This document shows positions 56,577 to 64,000 of a stretch of 64,000 nucleotides of DNA, piece by piece (the first letter of the stretch is position 1; each line of letters starts with the position of its first letter). Location of the stretch: positions 1,116,001 through 1,180,000 of the forward strand of contig NZ_JAMJWC010000001.1 in NCBI RefSeq assembly GCF_023554555.1. The letters are read 5' to 3'. The notes under the pieces are model-generated. The model was not told where the DNA came from. It searched no databases and saw only the letters and a program-made list of their open reading frames with translations. Origin of the DNA: Sphingobacterium sp. lm-10 (lineage in GTDB: Bacteria; Bacteroidota; Bacteroidia; Sphingobacteriales; Sphingobacteriaceae). Both the position numbers and the translations under genes were made by a program.

Positions 56577-56661
56577 GCCTAGGTGGTGAAACTGGTAGAC
56601 ACGCAGGACTTAAAATCCTGTTCCCGTTAAGGGAGTGCGGGTTCGATTCCCGCCCTAGGTA
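56577..56661 (+). tRNA. tRNA-Leu (TAA)
   Basis: The 85-nt class II tRNA has acceptor GCCTAGG/CCTAGGT with discriminator A, anticodon loop ACTTAAAAT (anticodon TAA), a long variable arm CCCGTTAAGGG and T-loop TTCGATT. It lies 8 bp after tRNA-Gly, in one transcript. Confidence 0.95.
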
Positions 56662-56700
56662 CAAAACACTTTATATCAATAAGATATAAAGTGTTTTGTC
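56661..56700 (+). terminator. Terminator of the tRNA operon
   Basis: A 17-bp perfect stem: arms ACAAAACACTTTATATC and GATATAAAGTGTTTTGT with loop AATAA. The TTTTGT end gives the U-tract. It directly follows tRNA-Leu. Confidence 0.85.
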
Positions 56701-56812
56701 GTTTATATAGGCAGCAAATTACTATCCTGCAAGACCCAATTTAGAAAAATCTTTTTTTCGATTCCCTCAGCTTATATTTACCTACTAATTCGTCTTAAAT
56801 AGCTAATTCCGC

Positions 56813-57904
56813 TTAGTCGGGCAACTTCACTTTAAAGGCTCGGTAAGGATATTCTGTCTTATCTTCTCCCTTGTTCCATTGTGGTAAGCGCTGTATCTGT
56901 GCGCAGGTAAAGTAGAGGTATCCGTCTTTACCGATACCAAAAGAGTCTGGCCAAATCAGGTTTGGATCTGCGATCAACGTTTTCAAAACACCGTCCGGTG
57001 TGATGTAAACCAATTTATAGTCTTCTGATGAAGCAAAATAAACATTGCCTTTTGCATCAGCAATCATTCCATGAGTAATGCCTACTTTCCCCATATCTTG
57101 TACTTTCGATGCCAGATCACCATCGGCCAATTCTTTTTCTGCAAGATATTGGGTTTCGATTCGATAAAGATTTGGGGTATTGATAGGTTTAAAATAGAAA
57201 TATTGAAAATCATGTGTTAAAGCAATGCTATTGATGTTGGATGAGAATGGCTTACCATCTTTATCCTCCATTTTTACGCCATCATATTCAAGCGTAATAT
57301 CGTCTGCCACCGTAAATGGAGTTTCCGCCAACACACTGCGGGACTTTTTAGTTTGTAAATCTAAGACCACAATAGACGCCAGGCCTGGGTCGGAGAGATA
57401 AGCCAGTTTCTTTTCGGTATCTACCCGCACGTCATTCAATGCGGATTTGGATTTGTCAAGATCTTCAAATAAGAATATATCTTCCACCAAATTGGTCTTC
57501 GTATTAATCTTTATCAACTTGAAAAATCCATCCTTTTCCCCTTGTCCGTCAGCAAAAATATTTCCCGAAGAACCTGGTTTCGAGTCTAACACCCACAAAA
57601 AATCCTCGGCATCGACATACAAATCCTGTATTCTTAAAAAATGGCTATTATAATCTCCTTTGGTGTTCCATTCCGCATCAGGATAGGGATGTAAAATTCC
57701 ATCTTTTATCTCCGCTACAGCGAGGTTGCCATCACCATCGTAATTGGGAAATGAGGTAAAAACCCTGTTTTCCCTATTTACACTTAACCCGATCGCCATG
57801 CTATGTTCGAATTGAGCGACCTCAACCAACTGATTTTCATTCCTAGAATTGTCGCAACTCACCGCGCTCATTGCGATCAGGATCATTAAAAAATTAGTCT
57901 TCAT
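56813..57904 (-). CDS. Major-royal-jelly/SMP-30-like beta-propeller lipoprotein
   Basis: The 363-aa protein has a lipoprotein signal, MILIAMSAVSCDN. The rest is a six-bladed-propeller type of the MRJP/yellow family, with DAEDFLWVLDSKPGSSG, YLSDPGLASIVVLDL and NSIALTHDFQYFYFKPINTPNLYRI. Bacterial members are often called L-dopachrome-tautomerase-related or gluconolactonase-like; the activity is unproven. It overlaps in operon with the dienelactone hydrolase 1 bp upstream. Confidence 0.85.
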   Translation of the reverse strand: MKTNFLMILIAMSAVSCDNSRNENQLVEVAQFEHSMAIGLSVNRENRVFTSFPNYDGDGNLAVAEIKDGILHPYPDAEWNTKGDYNSHFLRIQDLYVDAEDFLWVLDSKPGSSGNIFADGQGEKDGFFKLIKINTKTNLVEDIFLFEDLDKSKSALNDVRVDTEKKLAYLSDPGLASIVVLDLQTKKSRSVLAETPFTVADDITLEYDGVKMEDKDGKPFSSNINSIALTHDFQYFYFKPINTPNLYRIETQYLAEKELADGDLASKVQDMGKVGITHGMIADAKGNVYFASSEDYKLVYITPDGVLKTLIADPNLIWPDSFGIGKDGYLYFTCAQIQRLPQWNKGEDKTEYPYRAFKVKLPD

Positions 57905-57905
57905 A

Positions 57906-58652
57906 CTATTTTAATATTTCCTTCAAAAATAACTGGGTATGATCCCATGCCCGCTTGGCCATCACCGGATTATAATCCGCGGATTTAGGATCGGTAAATG
58001 TATGCGCACTATTTGCATACGTAATAATTTGCCAATCGGCATTCCCTTCGTTCAACTCGGTAATCAGGTTATCATAGTCTGCTTTGCTGATGGATTTATC
58101 CTCGGCAGCATGTTCAACCAATACTTTTGGATGAATGCCTTCATTTTTTCTGTCAGAGGCTTTCGCATAACCACCGTGAATACACACCACTCCTTTGACT
58201 TCCATATTAGCACGTGCAACCTCCAAAGCTCCGGTACCCCCAAAACAGTAACCGATTACCGCAATCTTATCCGCTACCGCTCCCGCTCGCTCTAACTGAG
58301 CTAAGGCTAATGCAATACGATGCTGGTAGGCTTTATAATCTTCCTTGTAATGGCCAGCGATCTTACTCGCTTCTTTATTATCATTTGGCACATTTCCCTG
58401 GCCATAAATATCAGCTATAAAAGCAATGTAACCCAGCTTTTCCAATTCCAATGCAGCGGTCTTCGACTCCTCATCAATTCCTTTCCAAGCAGGCAATATG
58501 AGTACTCCAGGAAGCGCTTGATCTGCATTAGCTGTCACTAGACCAAGGAGTTTCTGATCGCCATCATGGTATTCAATGGGTTTAAGTTCTTGCGCCCTCG
58601 CAGTTAATTGACAGATGATTGGGAATAACAAAATCGAAAGGTATTTTTTCAT
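57906..58652 (-). CDS. Secreted dienelactone hydrolase family protein
   Basis: The 248-aa protein has a signal peptide ending TARAQ. The catalytic site is the DLH type with a Cys nucleophile in GYCFGGTGALEV, an acid in HAAEDKSISKA and His in NSAHTFTDP. The DLH fold opens lactones or hydrolyses esters. It is followed 1 bp later by the royal-jelly-like lipoprotein, so the pair may act on a common lactone- or sugar-derived substrate. Confidence 0.87.
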   Translation of the reverse strand: MKKYLSILLFPIICQLTARAQELKPIEYHDGDQKLLGLVTANADQALPGVLILPAWKGIDEESKTAALELEKLGYIAFIADIYGQGNVPNDNKEASKIAGHYKEDYKAYQHRIALALAQLERAGAVADKIAVIGYCFGGTGALEVARANMEVKGVVCIHGGYAKASDRKNEGIHPKVLVEHAAEDKSISKADYDNLITELNEGNADWQIITYANSAHTFTDPKSADYNPVMAKRAWDHTQLFLKEILK

Positions 58653-59043
58653 AACAACATGATTTGATATAGATCGTTTATATTTTTATTATTAAATTTA
58701 ACCAAAAGAAACAAAATTACACAACAAACATACGAGTTGTACGTGGATAGATTATTTTGCTTCTTCGCGGAAAAGCCTCGTGTGTACACGTATAAACCTA
58801 ACTACTTATCCGCTCCTATTATTCATAAGGGATATCTCCTTCGCATTTCGAAGATGGCGACCTTTATTTATGGATAACGGATAGGATCTTTTACACTATA
58901 AAATGCGCTAAGGATGCTGAATCAACCCTATCGAAAGCAATCTTTATACCAGCTACAGCGGGGATTAGGAAATGGTCGAATCTCTGCATTCAAAATACAT
59001 CTAAAAACCGGTATATACGCACACCAGACTTAAATTAAACACG
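58653..59043. other. Intergenic region, no gene seen
   Basis: About 390 bp between divergent genes, with stops in all six frames. On the minus strand a TAATTTTG box (58719-58712) may be the -7 element of the dienelactone hydrolase operon. Nothing else is recognised, and no transposase similarity was noticed. Confidence 0.5.
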
Positions 59044-60660
59044 ATGAAAAAATATTCTTATATAAAAGGAACGACAGACATTCCGTTATTACAAGAAACT
59101 ATTGGCGCCAATTTAAAAAACATGGTGGCAACGTTTCCTGACAATGAAGCATTGGTTTCGGTCCGACAAAATTACAGAATAACGTATCGCGAACTCTGGC
59201 AACAAACTGCCCAAGTCGCGAAAGCCATCTTAGCCGCTGGCTTGAAGAAGGGTGATAGATTGGCCATCTGGGCAATGAACCGTTACGAATGGACACTGGT
59301 ACAATATGCCACAGCTCGTATCGGTGTGATATTGGTCAACGTAAATCCCGCTTACCGAAGCTCGGAATTAGAATACGTATTAAATCAATCCGGCGCTTCT
59401 ATGCTGCTATCGGCAAGCACCTTCAAAACCAGTAATTATGATTTTATTGCAAAGGAAGTGCTGCCAAATACACAAGTTATAAAAGCAATTTTCTTCGATA
59501 AAGATTGGGACGAATTTATACAGTCAGGCCATGGTATTTCCGAGGCAGCATTGGGGGCGGCAGAAAGGAATTTGCATTTTGACGATGCCATCAATATTCA
59601 ATACACCTCAGGAACAACCGGCTTTCCAAAGGGAGTAACACTCTCACATAGCAATATTTTAAATAACGGATATTTTATTGGTCTTCGTTTGAAGTATTCT
59701 GAGAAAGACCGCGTCTGTATCCCTGTTCCATTTTTCCATTGTTTCGGCATGGTGATCGGAGCGCTGGCCTGTACTGCGCACGGCTCCACGATCGTGATTC
59801 CAGCAGAAAGTTTTGATCCCACGGCTACGCTACAAACCGTAGAACAAGAAAAGTGCACTTCGCTATATGGTGTTCCAACAATGTTTATCACAGAAATGCA
59901 GTTACCGAATTTCTCTCTGTACAATTTATCATTGCTAAGAACAGGCGTCATGGCAGGATCTCCCTGCCCTATTGAGATTATGAAAAATGTGCAAAAGAAA
60001 ATGAATATGAAAGAGGTAACGGTTTGCTATGGCATGACGGAAACTTCGCCAGTAAGTTGCCAAACGGTGATCGGCGCACCGTTAGAAAAACAAGTAAGTA
60101 CCGTCGGCACTATTCACGAGCATTTGGAAATTAAAATTGTCGATCCCCATACGGGCGATGTCGTTCCAATTGGAACGACAGGAGAATTATGTACAAAAGG
60201 TTACTCCGTCATGCTGCGCTATTGGGAAAATGAAGATGCCACCGCGAAAGTAATCGATACAGACGGTTATATGCATAGTGGAGACGAAGCCATCATGGAT
60301 GAAGACGGCTACATCAAAATTACAGGGCGTATTAAAGATATCATCATACGCGGAGGCGAAAACATCTCACCATTAGAAGTAGAACAGTATCTCTATACGC
60401 ATCCAGACGTACAAGATGTGCAGGTAATTGGCGTGCCAGACGAGAAATTTGGTGAGGCAGTAATGGCTTGGGTCAAATTGAAAAATGGTGTAATGCCAAA
60501 TTCCGATAGCTTTTTGCAATTTTGCGATGGAAAAATCGCAAAATACAAAATACCATATTATTGGAAGTTTGTAGAAGATTTCCCGATGACCGTTTCAGGT
60601 AAAGTACGAAAAGTAGAAATGCGAGAAATTTCGATCAAAGAATTAGGTTTAAAGAGCTGA
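59044..60660 (+). CDS. AMP-dependent acyl-CoA synthetase
   Basis: The 538-aa ANL enzyme has the P-loop YTSGTTGFPKGV (about residues 191-202), YGMTETSPVS, GYMHSGDEAIMDEDGYIKITGR and the catalytic Lys in GKVRKVEMRE. This is a fatty/medium-chain acyl-CoA ligase type that activates an acid to the acyl-adenylate and then CoA ester. It is a single gene; the substrate length is unknown. Confidence 0.92.
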   Translation: MKKYSYIKGTTDIPLLQETIGANLKNMVATFPDNEALVSVRQNYRITYRELWQQTAQVAKAILAAGLKKGDRLAIWAMNRYEWTLVQYATARIGVILVNVNPAYRSSELEYVLNQSGASMLLSASTFKTSNYDFIAKEVLPNTQVIKAIFFDKDWDEFIQSGHGISEAALGAAERNLHFDDAINIQYTSGTTGFPKGVTLSHSNILNNGYFIGLRLKYSEKDRVCIPVPFFHCFGMVIGALACTAHGSTIVIPAESFDPTATLQTVEQEKCTSLYGVPTMFITEMQLPNFSLYNLSLLRTGVMAGSPCPIEIMKNVQKKMNMKEVTVCYGMTETSPVSCQTVIGAPLEKQVSTVGTIHEHLEIKIVDPHTGDVVPIGTTGELCTKGYSVMLRYWENEDATAKVIDTDGYMHSGDEAIMDEDGYIKITGRIKDIIIRGGENISPLEVEQYLYTHPDVQDVQVIGVPDEKFGEAVMAWVKLKNGVMPNSDSFLQFCDGKIAKYKIPYYWKFVEDFPMTVSGKVRKVEMREISIKELGLKS

Positions 60661-60749
60661 TTTGATTGTACGCATAAAATCCTGAATTCGTAAGCTCATT
60701 AAGCGATGTAAATATTCTACAAATTAACTTAAGCGTAACATAGCGTTAA

Positions 60750-60779
60750 CTTGTATTTAGTGTAAGGGTAATAGTTTTG
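60750..60779 (+). promoter_or_regulatory. Promoter of the TonB-dependent receptor gene
   Basis: CTTG at 60750-60753 and TAGTTTTG at 60772-60779 are 18 bp apart, close to consensus. Transcription would start about 15 bp before the ATG at 60801. The box lies inside the longer reading frame that begins with TTG at 60777, which argues against that start. Confidence 0.6.
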
Positions 60780-60800
60780 TGGAAAATTCAAACTATCTAC

Positions 60801-63602
60801 ATGAAATTATTCTACACGTTTGCATTACTACTATTTTGCACGAGTTCTTTTGCCCAAAGCACGATCCTTAAAGGAAAGGTGTTGGATGCCAGCGATAGCT
60901 TCTCTTTACCAGGAGCAACACTTCGCTTAGAAGAAACGAATCGGCACACCGTTTCGGATGCCACAGGAGATTTCGAATTCTTGGGCGTCCCTGCTGGCAC
61001 GTATACACTCACCGTAAACTACATGGGCTACCAACTGTACAGACAGCAAATCAGTACGGATGGGAAGCAAGAAACACTTCGTATCCTACTACAACCACTC
61101 AGTCATTCTTTAGACGAGATAAGCGTCATCGGCGATATTGCCAAAGGACAGGCCAAAGCGCTAAATCAACAAAAGAACAACAGCAACATCACCAACATTA
61201 TTTCTTCCGATCAAGTGGGTCGCTTCCCAGATCAGAATATTGGAGACGCTTTAAAACGTGTACCAGGGATTACCATGCAAAATGATCAAGGCGAAGCGCG
61301 GAACATTATTATTCGCGGCCTTTCGCCCGAGCTCAACTCGGTTACCATTAACGGCGACCGTATCCCATCCGCCGAAGGCGATAACCGCAACGTGCAGATG
61401 GATTTAATTCCGGCGGATATGATCTCCACCATTGAGGTAAACAAAACGCTTACGCCAGATATGGACGCAGATGCGATCGGCGGATCAGTGAATTTGGTTA
61501 CGCGTGCCGTGCCCAACAAACAACGCATCTCAGCGACTTTAAGCGGTGGCTACGCACCGATCCGTGGACAAGGTCTGTATAACGGAGCTATCGTTTACGG
61601 AAACCGATTCATGGACAATAAGCTCGGTGTCGTGGTAAGTGGTACATTACAAGCGCAAAATTTTGGTTCGGATAATATTGAAGCAACTTGGCGAGAAAGA
61701 GATGGTCGTATCGCTATGAGTGAAATGGACATCCGTAAGTACGATGTACAGCGTATCCGTCGAAGCGTATCGTTGGCCACGGATTACGAAATAGATTCCC
61801 GCAACCGCATAGAGTTGAATGCCATTTACAACTGGCGAGATGACCGGGAGAATCGCTATCGTACGCGATATACCGGCCTGACTTGGAATGAAGATATTCA
61901 GAGCTATACCGGACGAGTACGTCGGCAAACGAAAGGAGGCATCGGCAATAGCTTGAACGACAATACCCGATTGGAAACCCAGAAGGTGATGAACTTCTCG
62001 TTGAAAGGAGAACACTTGTTAAGCCCGGTAGTAGACTTTGATTGGGCAGCGAGCTATTCTAAAGCATTGGAAGACCGCCCTAATGAAAGATACATACAAT
62101 ACCAATCCCCAAACAATATCCGATTGGATCAGGACTTAAGCGATACATATCGTCCATTAGTGGTGGATCCTTATCAGGACTACTCCAGATTCAGCTTACA
62201 TCAGCTCACTGCCAATCATAATTATACGGCGGAGGACGAGTTCGGCTTCAAAGCCAATGTTCGCTTGCCATTAAGCATTATTCCTGATCAAAAAGGAAGA
62301 TTGCGCGCAGGTGTAAGAGTACGTGCCAAATCCAAATCAAGGGATAACATTTTCTATAACTACACGCCAATAGATGCTTTCGGAGCGATGAGCACCCTGC
62401 CACTGGAGAACTGGAGTGGCGAGAATTACGCAGCGGGAAGTCAGTATACTCCGGGATCATTCGTAGATAAACGCTTCTTAGGTAGCTTAGACTTAACCAA
62501 TCCTGCACTATTTAGAGAATCTGCCGACGCTTCAGAGTTTTTGGCTGTAAACTATCAGGCAAAGGAATTGATTATGGCGAGTTATCTACGCTGGGATCAG
62601 CAGATTACGGATCAATTATCTGCTATCGCGGGATTGCGGATGGAGCACACCAGAATTAACTATACGGGTAACTACGTGGAAGGAGAAGAGGAACTTCTGG
62701 GCGCAGTCAACAATAAAAATAATTACTTCAATTGGCTACCAAGTGTTAGCTTCAAATATGATGTGACCAATGATTTCATCTTGCGTGCTGCCTATACGAC
62801 CAGTCTTGCTAGGCCTAACTATTATGCATTAGCACCCTATGTAAATAGTATTCCGGAAGACCGAGAAATTACGGCTGGAAACCCGAATTTAAAGGCAACG
62901 TTCTCGCATAACTTCGACTTTATGGCAGAAAATTACTTCCAGAATGTCGGTTTGGTTTCTGGAGGCGTATTCTACAAACGCATGAAAAACTTTATCTATA
63001 ATTACAGTGATTTAAATTTCACGAATGAAAAGTTTGCGACTGCATTTCCCAATATATCTAACCCAATTCCTATTGATGCGACAGACCAATGGACGTTCGT
63101 GCAAGCACGTAATGGCGACAACGTAGATGTCTATGGCTTGGAAGTCGCCTTCCAACGTCAGCTAGATTTTTTACCTGGCCGCTTCCTAAAAGGGTTTGGA
63201 GTGTATGGTAATTATACCTTTATTAAATCAATTGCAAAAGGTATTACCACCGATGAAGGTGTAGAGCGTACGGGATTAGGACTGCCAAGAACAGCACCTC
63301 ACATGTTTAACGCCTCCATCTCTTGGGAGAATAACCGCTTCTCAGCACGTCTGTCCAGCAATTTTGCAGCAGCCTATTTGGATGAGATCGGCGAGACCGC
63401 TTTCAATGATTCGTACTACGACAAACAATTTTTCCTGGATGCCAATGCCTCCTACAAGATCACGCCAAAACTGCGTGTTTTCGGTGAAGCCAATAACCTA
63501 ACTAATCAGCCATTACGCTATTATCAGGGGAGCCGCGAATTAATGATGCAATTAGAGTATTACCGTGCGCGGTATACATTGGGTCTAAAATTTGATCTGT
63601 AG
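60801..63602 (+). CDS. TonB-dependent receptor
   Basis: From the ATG at 60801 the protein is 933 aa: signal peptide MKLFYTFALLLFCTSSFAQ, carboxypeptidase-regulatory-like domain (about 22-105), plug with GRFPDQNIGDALKRVPGIT and RGLSPELNSVTINGDRIP, DADAIGGSVNLVTR, and a 22-strand barrel ending TLGLKFDL. It belongs to the single-component (non-SusCD) TonB receptors that import small solutes. It is followed 121 bp later by a secreted phosphatase, so a phosphorylated substrate is likely. Confidence 0.92.
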   Translation: MKLFYTFALLLFCTSSFAQSTILKGKVLDASDSFSLPGATLRLEETNRHTVSDATGDFEFLGVPAGTYTLTVNYMGYQLYRQQISTDGKQETLRILLQPLSHSLDEISVIGDIAKGQAKALNQQKNNSNITNIISSDQVGRFPDQNIGDALKRVPGITMQNDQGEARNIIIRGLSPELNSVTINGDRIPSAEGDNRNVQMDLIPADMISTIEVNKTLTPDMDADAIGGSVNLVTRAVPNKQRISATLSGGYAPIRGQGLYNGAIVYGNRFMDNKLGVVVSGTLQAQNFGSDNIEATWRERDGRIAMSEMDIRKYDVQRIRRSVSLATDYEIDSRNRIELNAIYNWRDDRENRYRTRYTGLTWNEDIQSYTGRVRRQTKGGIGNSLNDNTRLETQKVMNFSLKGEHLLSPVVDFDWAASYSKALEDRPNERYIQYQSPNNIRLDQDLSDTYRPLVVDPYQDYSRFSLHQLTANHNYTAEDEFGFKANVRLPLSIIPDQKGRLRAGVRVRAKSKSRDNIFYNYTPIDAFGAMSTLPLENWSGENYAAGSQYTPGSFVDKRFLGSLDLTNPALFRESADASEFLAVNYQAKELIMASYLRWDQQITDQLSAIAGLRMEHTRINYTGNYVEGEEELLGAVNNKNNYFNWLPSVSFKYDVTNDFILRAAYTTSLARPNYYALAPYVNSIPEDREITAGNPNLKATFSHNFDFMAENYFQNVGLVSGGVFYKRMKNFIYNYSDLNFTNEKFATAFPNISNPIPIDATDQWTFVQARNGDNVDVYGLEVAFQRQLDFLPGRFLKGFGVYGNYTFIKSIAKGITTDEGVERTGLGLPRTAPHMFNASISWENNRFSARLSSNFAAAYLDEIGETAFNDSYYDKQFFLDANASYKITPKLRVFGEANNLTNQPLRYYQGSRELMMQLEYYRARYTLGLKFDL

Positions 63603-63619
63603 TCAAATAAATACAAACC

Positions 63620-63689
63620 GCTGATCTTAGCAGATCAGCATACAAAATCTAAAAATCAGGATGCAATGGAGTTTCGGCTTCATTGCATT
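63620..63689 (+). other. Two hairpins between receptor and phosphatase genes
   Basis: GCTGATC/GATCAGC (63620-63639) and ATGCAATG/CATTGCAT (63661-63688) form two stem-loops without T-runs. They may stabilise or tune the 3' end of the receptor part of a shared transcript. Confidence 0.45.
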
Positions 63690-63723
63690 CGCGGTAATAA
63701 ACACATAACACCATCAAAAACAA

Positions 63724-64000
63724 ATGAGAAAATTGATATCTACTATTTTGCTTACGGCTTTTACCCTGCTTGCCTATGCACAGGAAGGCGGTGTCACCCC
63801 TTTTGAATACGAAAAACAGACGGGCTATTCGGGTAAAAATATTCCAGGAATGGTCTATCAGGAAGACAGCTTTAATTTTGTCGTGGTCGGCGATTTCGGA
63901 CGAGTTGGGGATTATTACCAACGCGATGTCGCTCGCGAGATGGGACATGCTACGGTCGTATTGGATGCGGACTTTATTCTTTCCGTCGGCGATAACTTCT
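63724..64000 (+). CDS. Purple-acid-phosphatase-like metallophosphoesterase (5' part)
   Basis: The gene starts at 63724 and runs off the window. It encodes a signal peptide MRKLISTILLTAFTLLAYAQ and then FNFVVVGDFGRVGDYYQRDVA and ADFILSVGDNF, the first two metal-binding blocks (GDxG, GDN) of TRAP/purple acid phosphatases. The 92 visible codons have no stop. It follows the TonB-dependent receptor on the same strand, suggesting outer-membrane uptake plus periplasmic dephosphorylation. Confidence 0.85.
   Translation, partial: MRKLISTILLTAFTLLAYAQEGGVTPFEYEKQTGYSGKNIPGMVYQEDSFNFVVVGDFGRVGDYYQRDVAREMGHATVVLDADFILSVGDNF

Overview
The window looks like a chromosomal segment of a Bacteroidota species, most likely from the Sphingobacteriaceae (Sphingobacterium/Pedobacter type). 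Supporting signs are the MurF-alanine racemase fusion, DUF5687 permease, SusC/TonB-type receptors with carboxypeptidase-regulatory N-domains, the futalosine-route gene mqnE, and promoters of the Bacteroidota form TTTG-N19/20-TAnnTTTG. Genus is an inference.

Region 1 (1-11.2 kb) is accessory DNA. Positions 1-1415 hold decayed pieces of three insertion-sequence families (IS30, IS21 istB, IS982). A strikingly AT-rich class I lanthipeptide locus follows, all on the + strand: an outer-membrane barrel protein (1610-3994), a 61-aa Thr-rich GG-leader precursor (4080-4265), a strong hairpin, a full-length LanB dehydratase (4404-7496), a LanC-like cyclase that keeps only part of its zinc site (7480-8718) and a C39-peptidase ABC exporter (8721-10922). 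An internally deleted IS3 transposase scar (10986-11228) closes the island directly against mqnE. No immunity (LanFEG), LanP protease, regulator or HlyD-type adaptor gene is present.

Region 2 (11.2-32.9 kb) is mostly housekeeping: mqnE, a transglutaminase-like protein, an MsbA-type exporter, aminotransferase plus prephenate dehydrogenase, L21/L27, a DUF5686-family scar, the satD-DUF3307 pair with a three-copy 28-bp operator-like repeat upstream, PPK2, an esterase, sbcDC, two lipoproteins, ychF, accA and several small proteins of unknown function.

Region 3 (32.9-55.3 kb) holds a GH3-like protein, a DUF5687 permease/ATPase pair, an SNF2 helicase, a MscS channel, a PEP-mutase-like enzyme, htpG, a SUFU-like protein, a 38-aa membrane microprotein, aroB, an S4 protein, proline dehydrogenase, a HAD phosphatase, an ECF sigma factor with a TM/beta-barrel partner, a universal stress protein, a degenerate LytS-like kinase, a DUF502 protein and murF-alr.

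Region 4 (55.3-64 kb) has a predicted secreted barrel protein, tRNA-Gly(GCC) and tRNA-Leu(TAA) behind a near-perfect promoter, a royal-jelly-type lipoprotein with a dienelactone hydrolase, an acyl-CoA ligase, and a TonB-dependent receptor followed by a purple-acid-type phosphatase that runs off the window end. The most unusual content is the lanthipeptide island with its altered cyclase and Thr-rich core.
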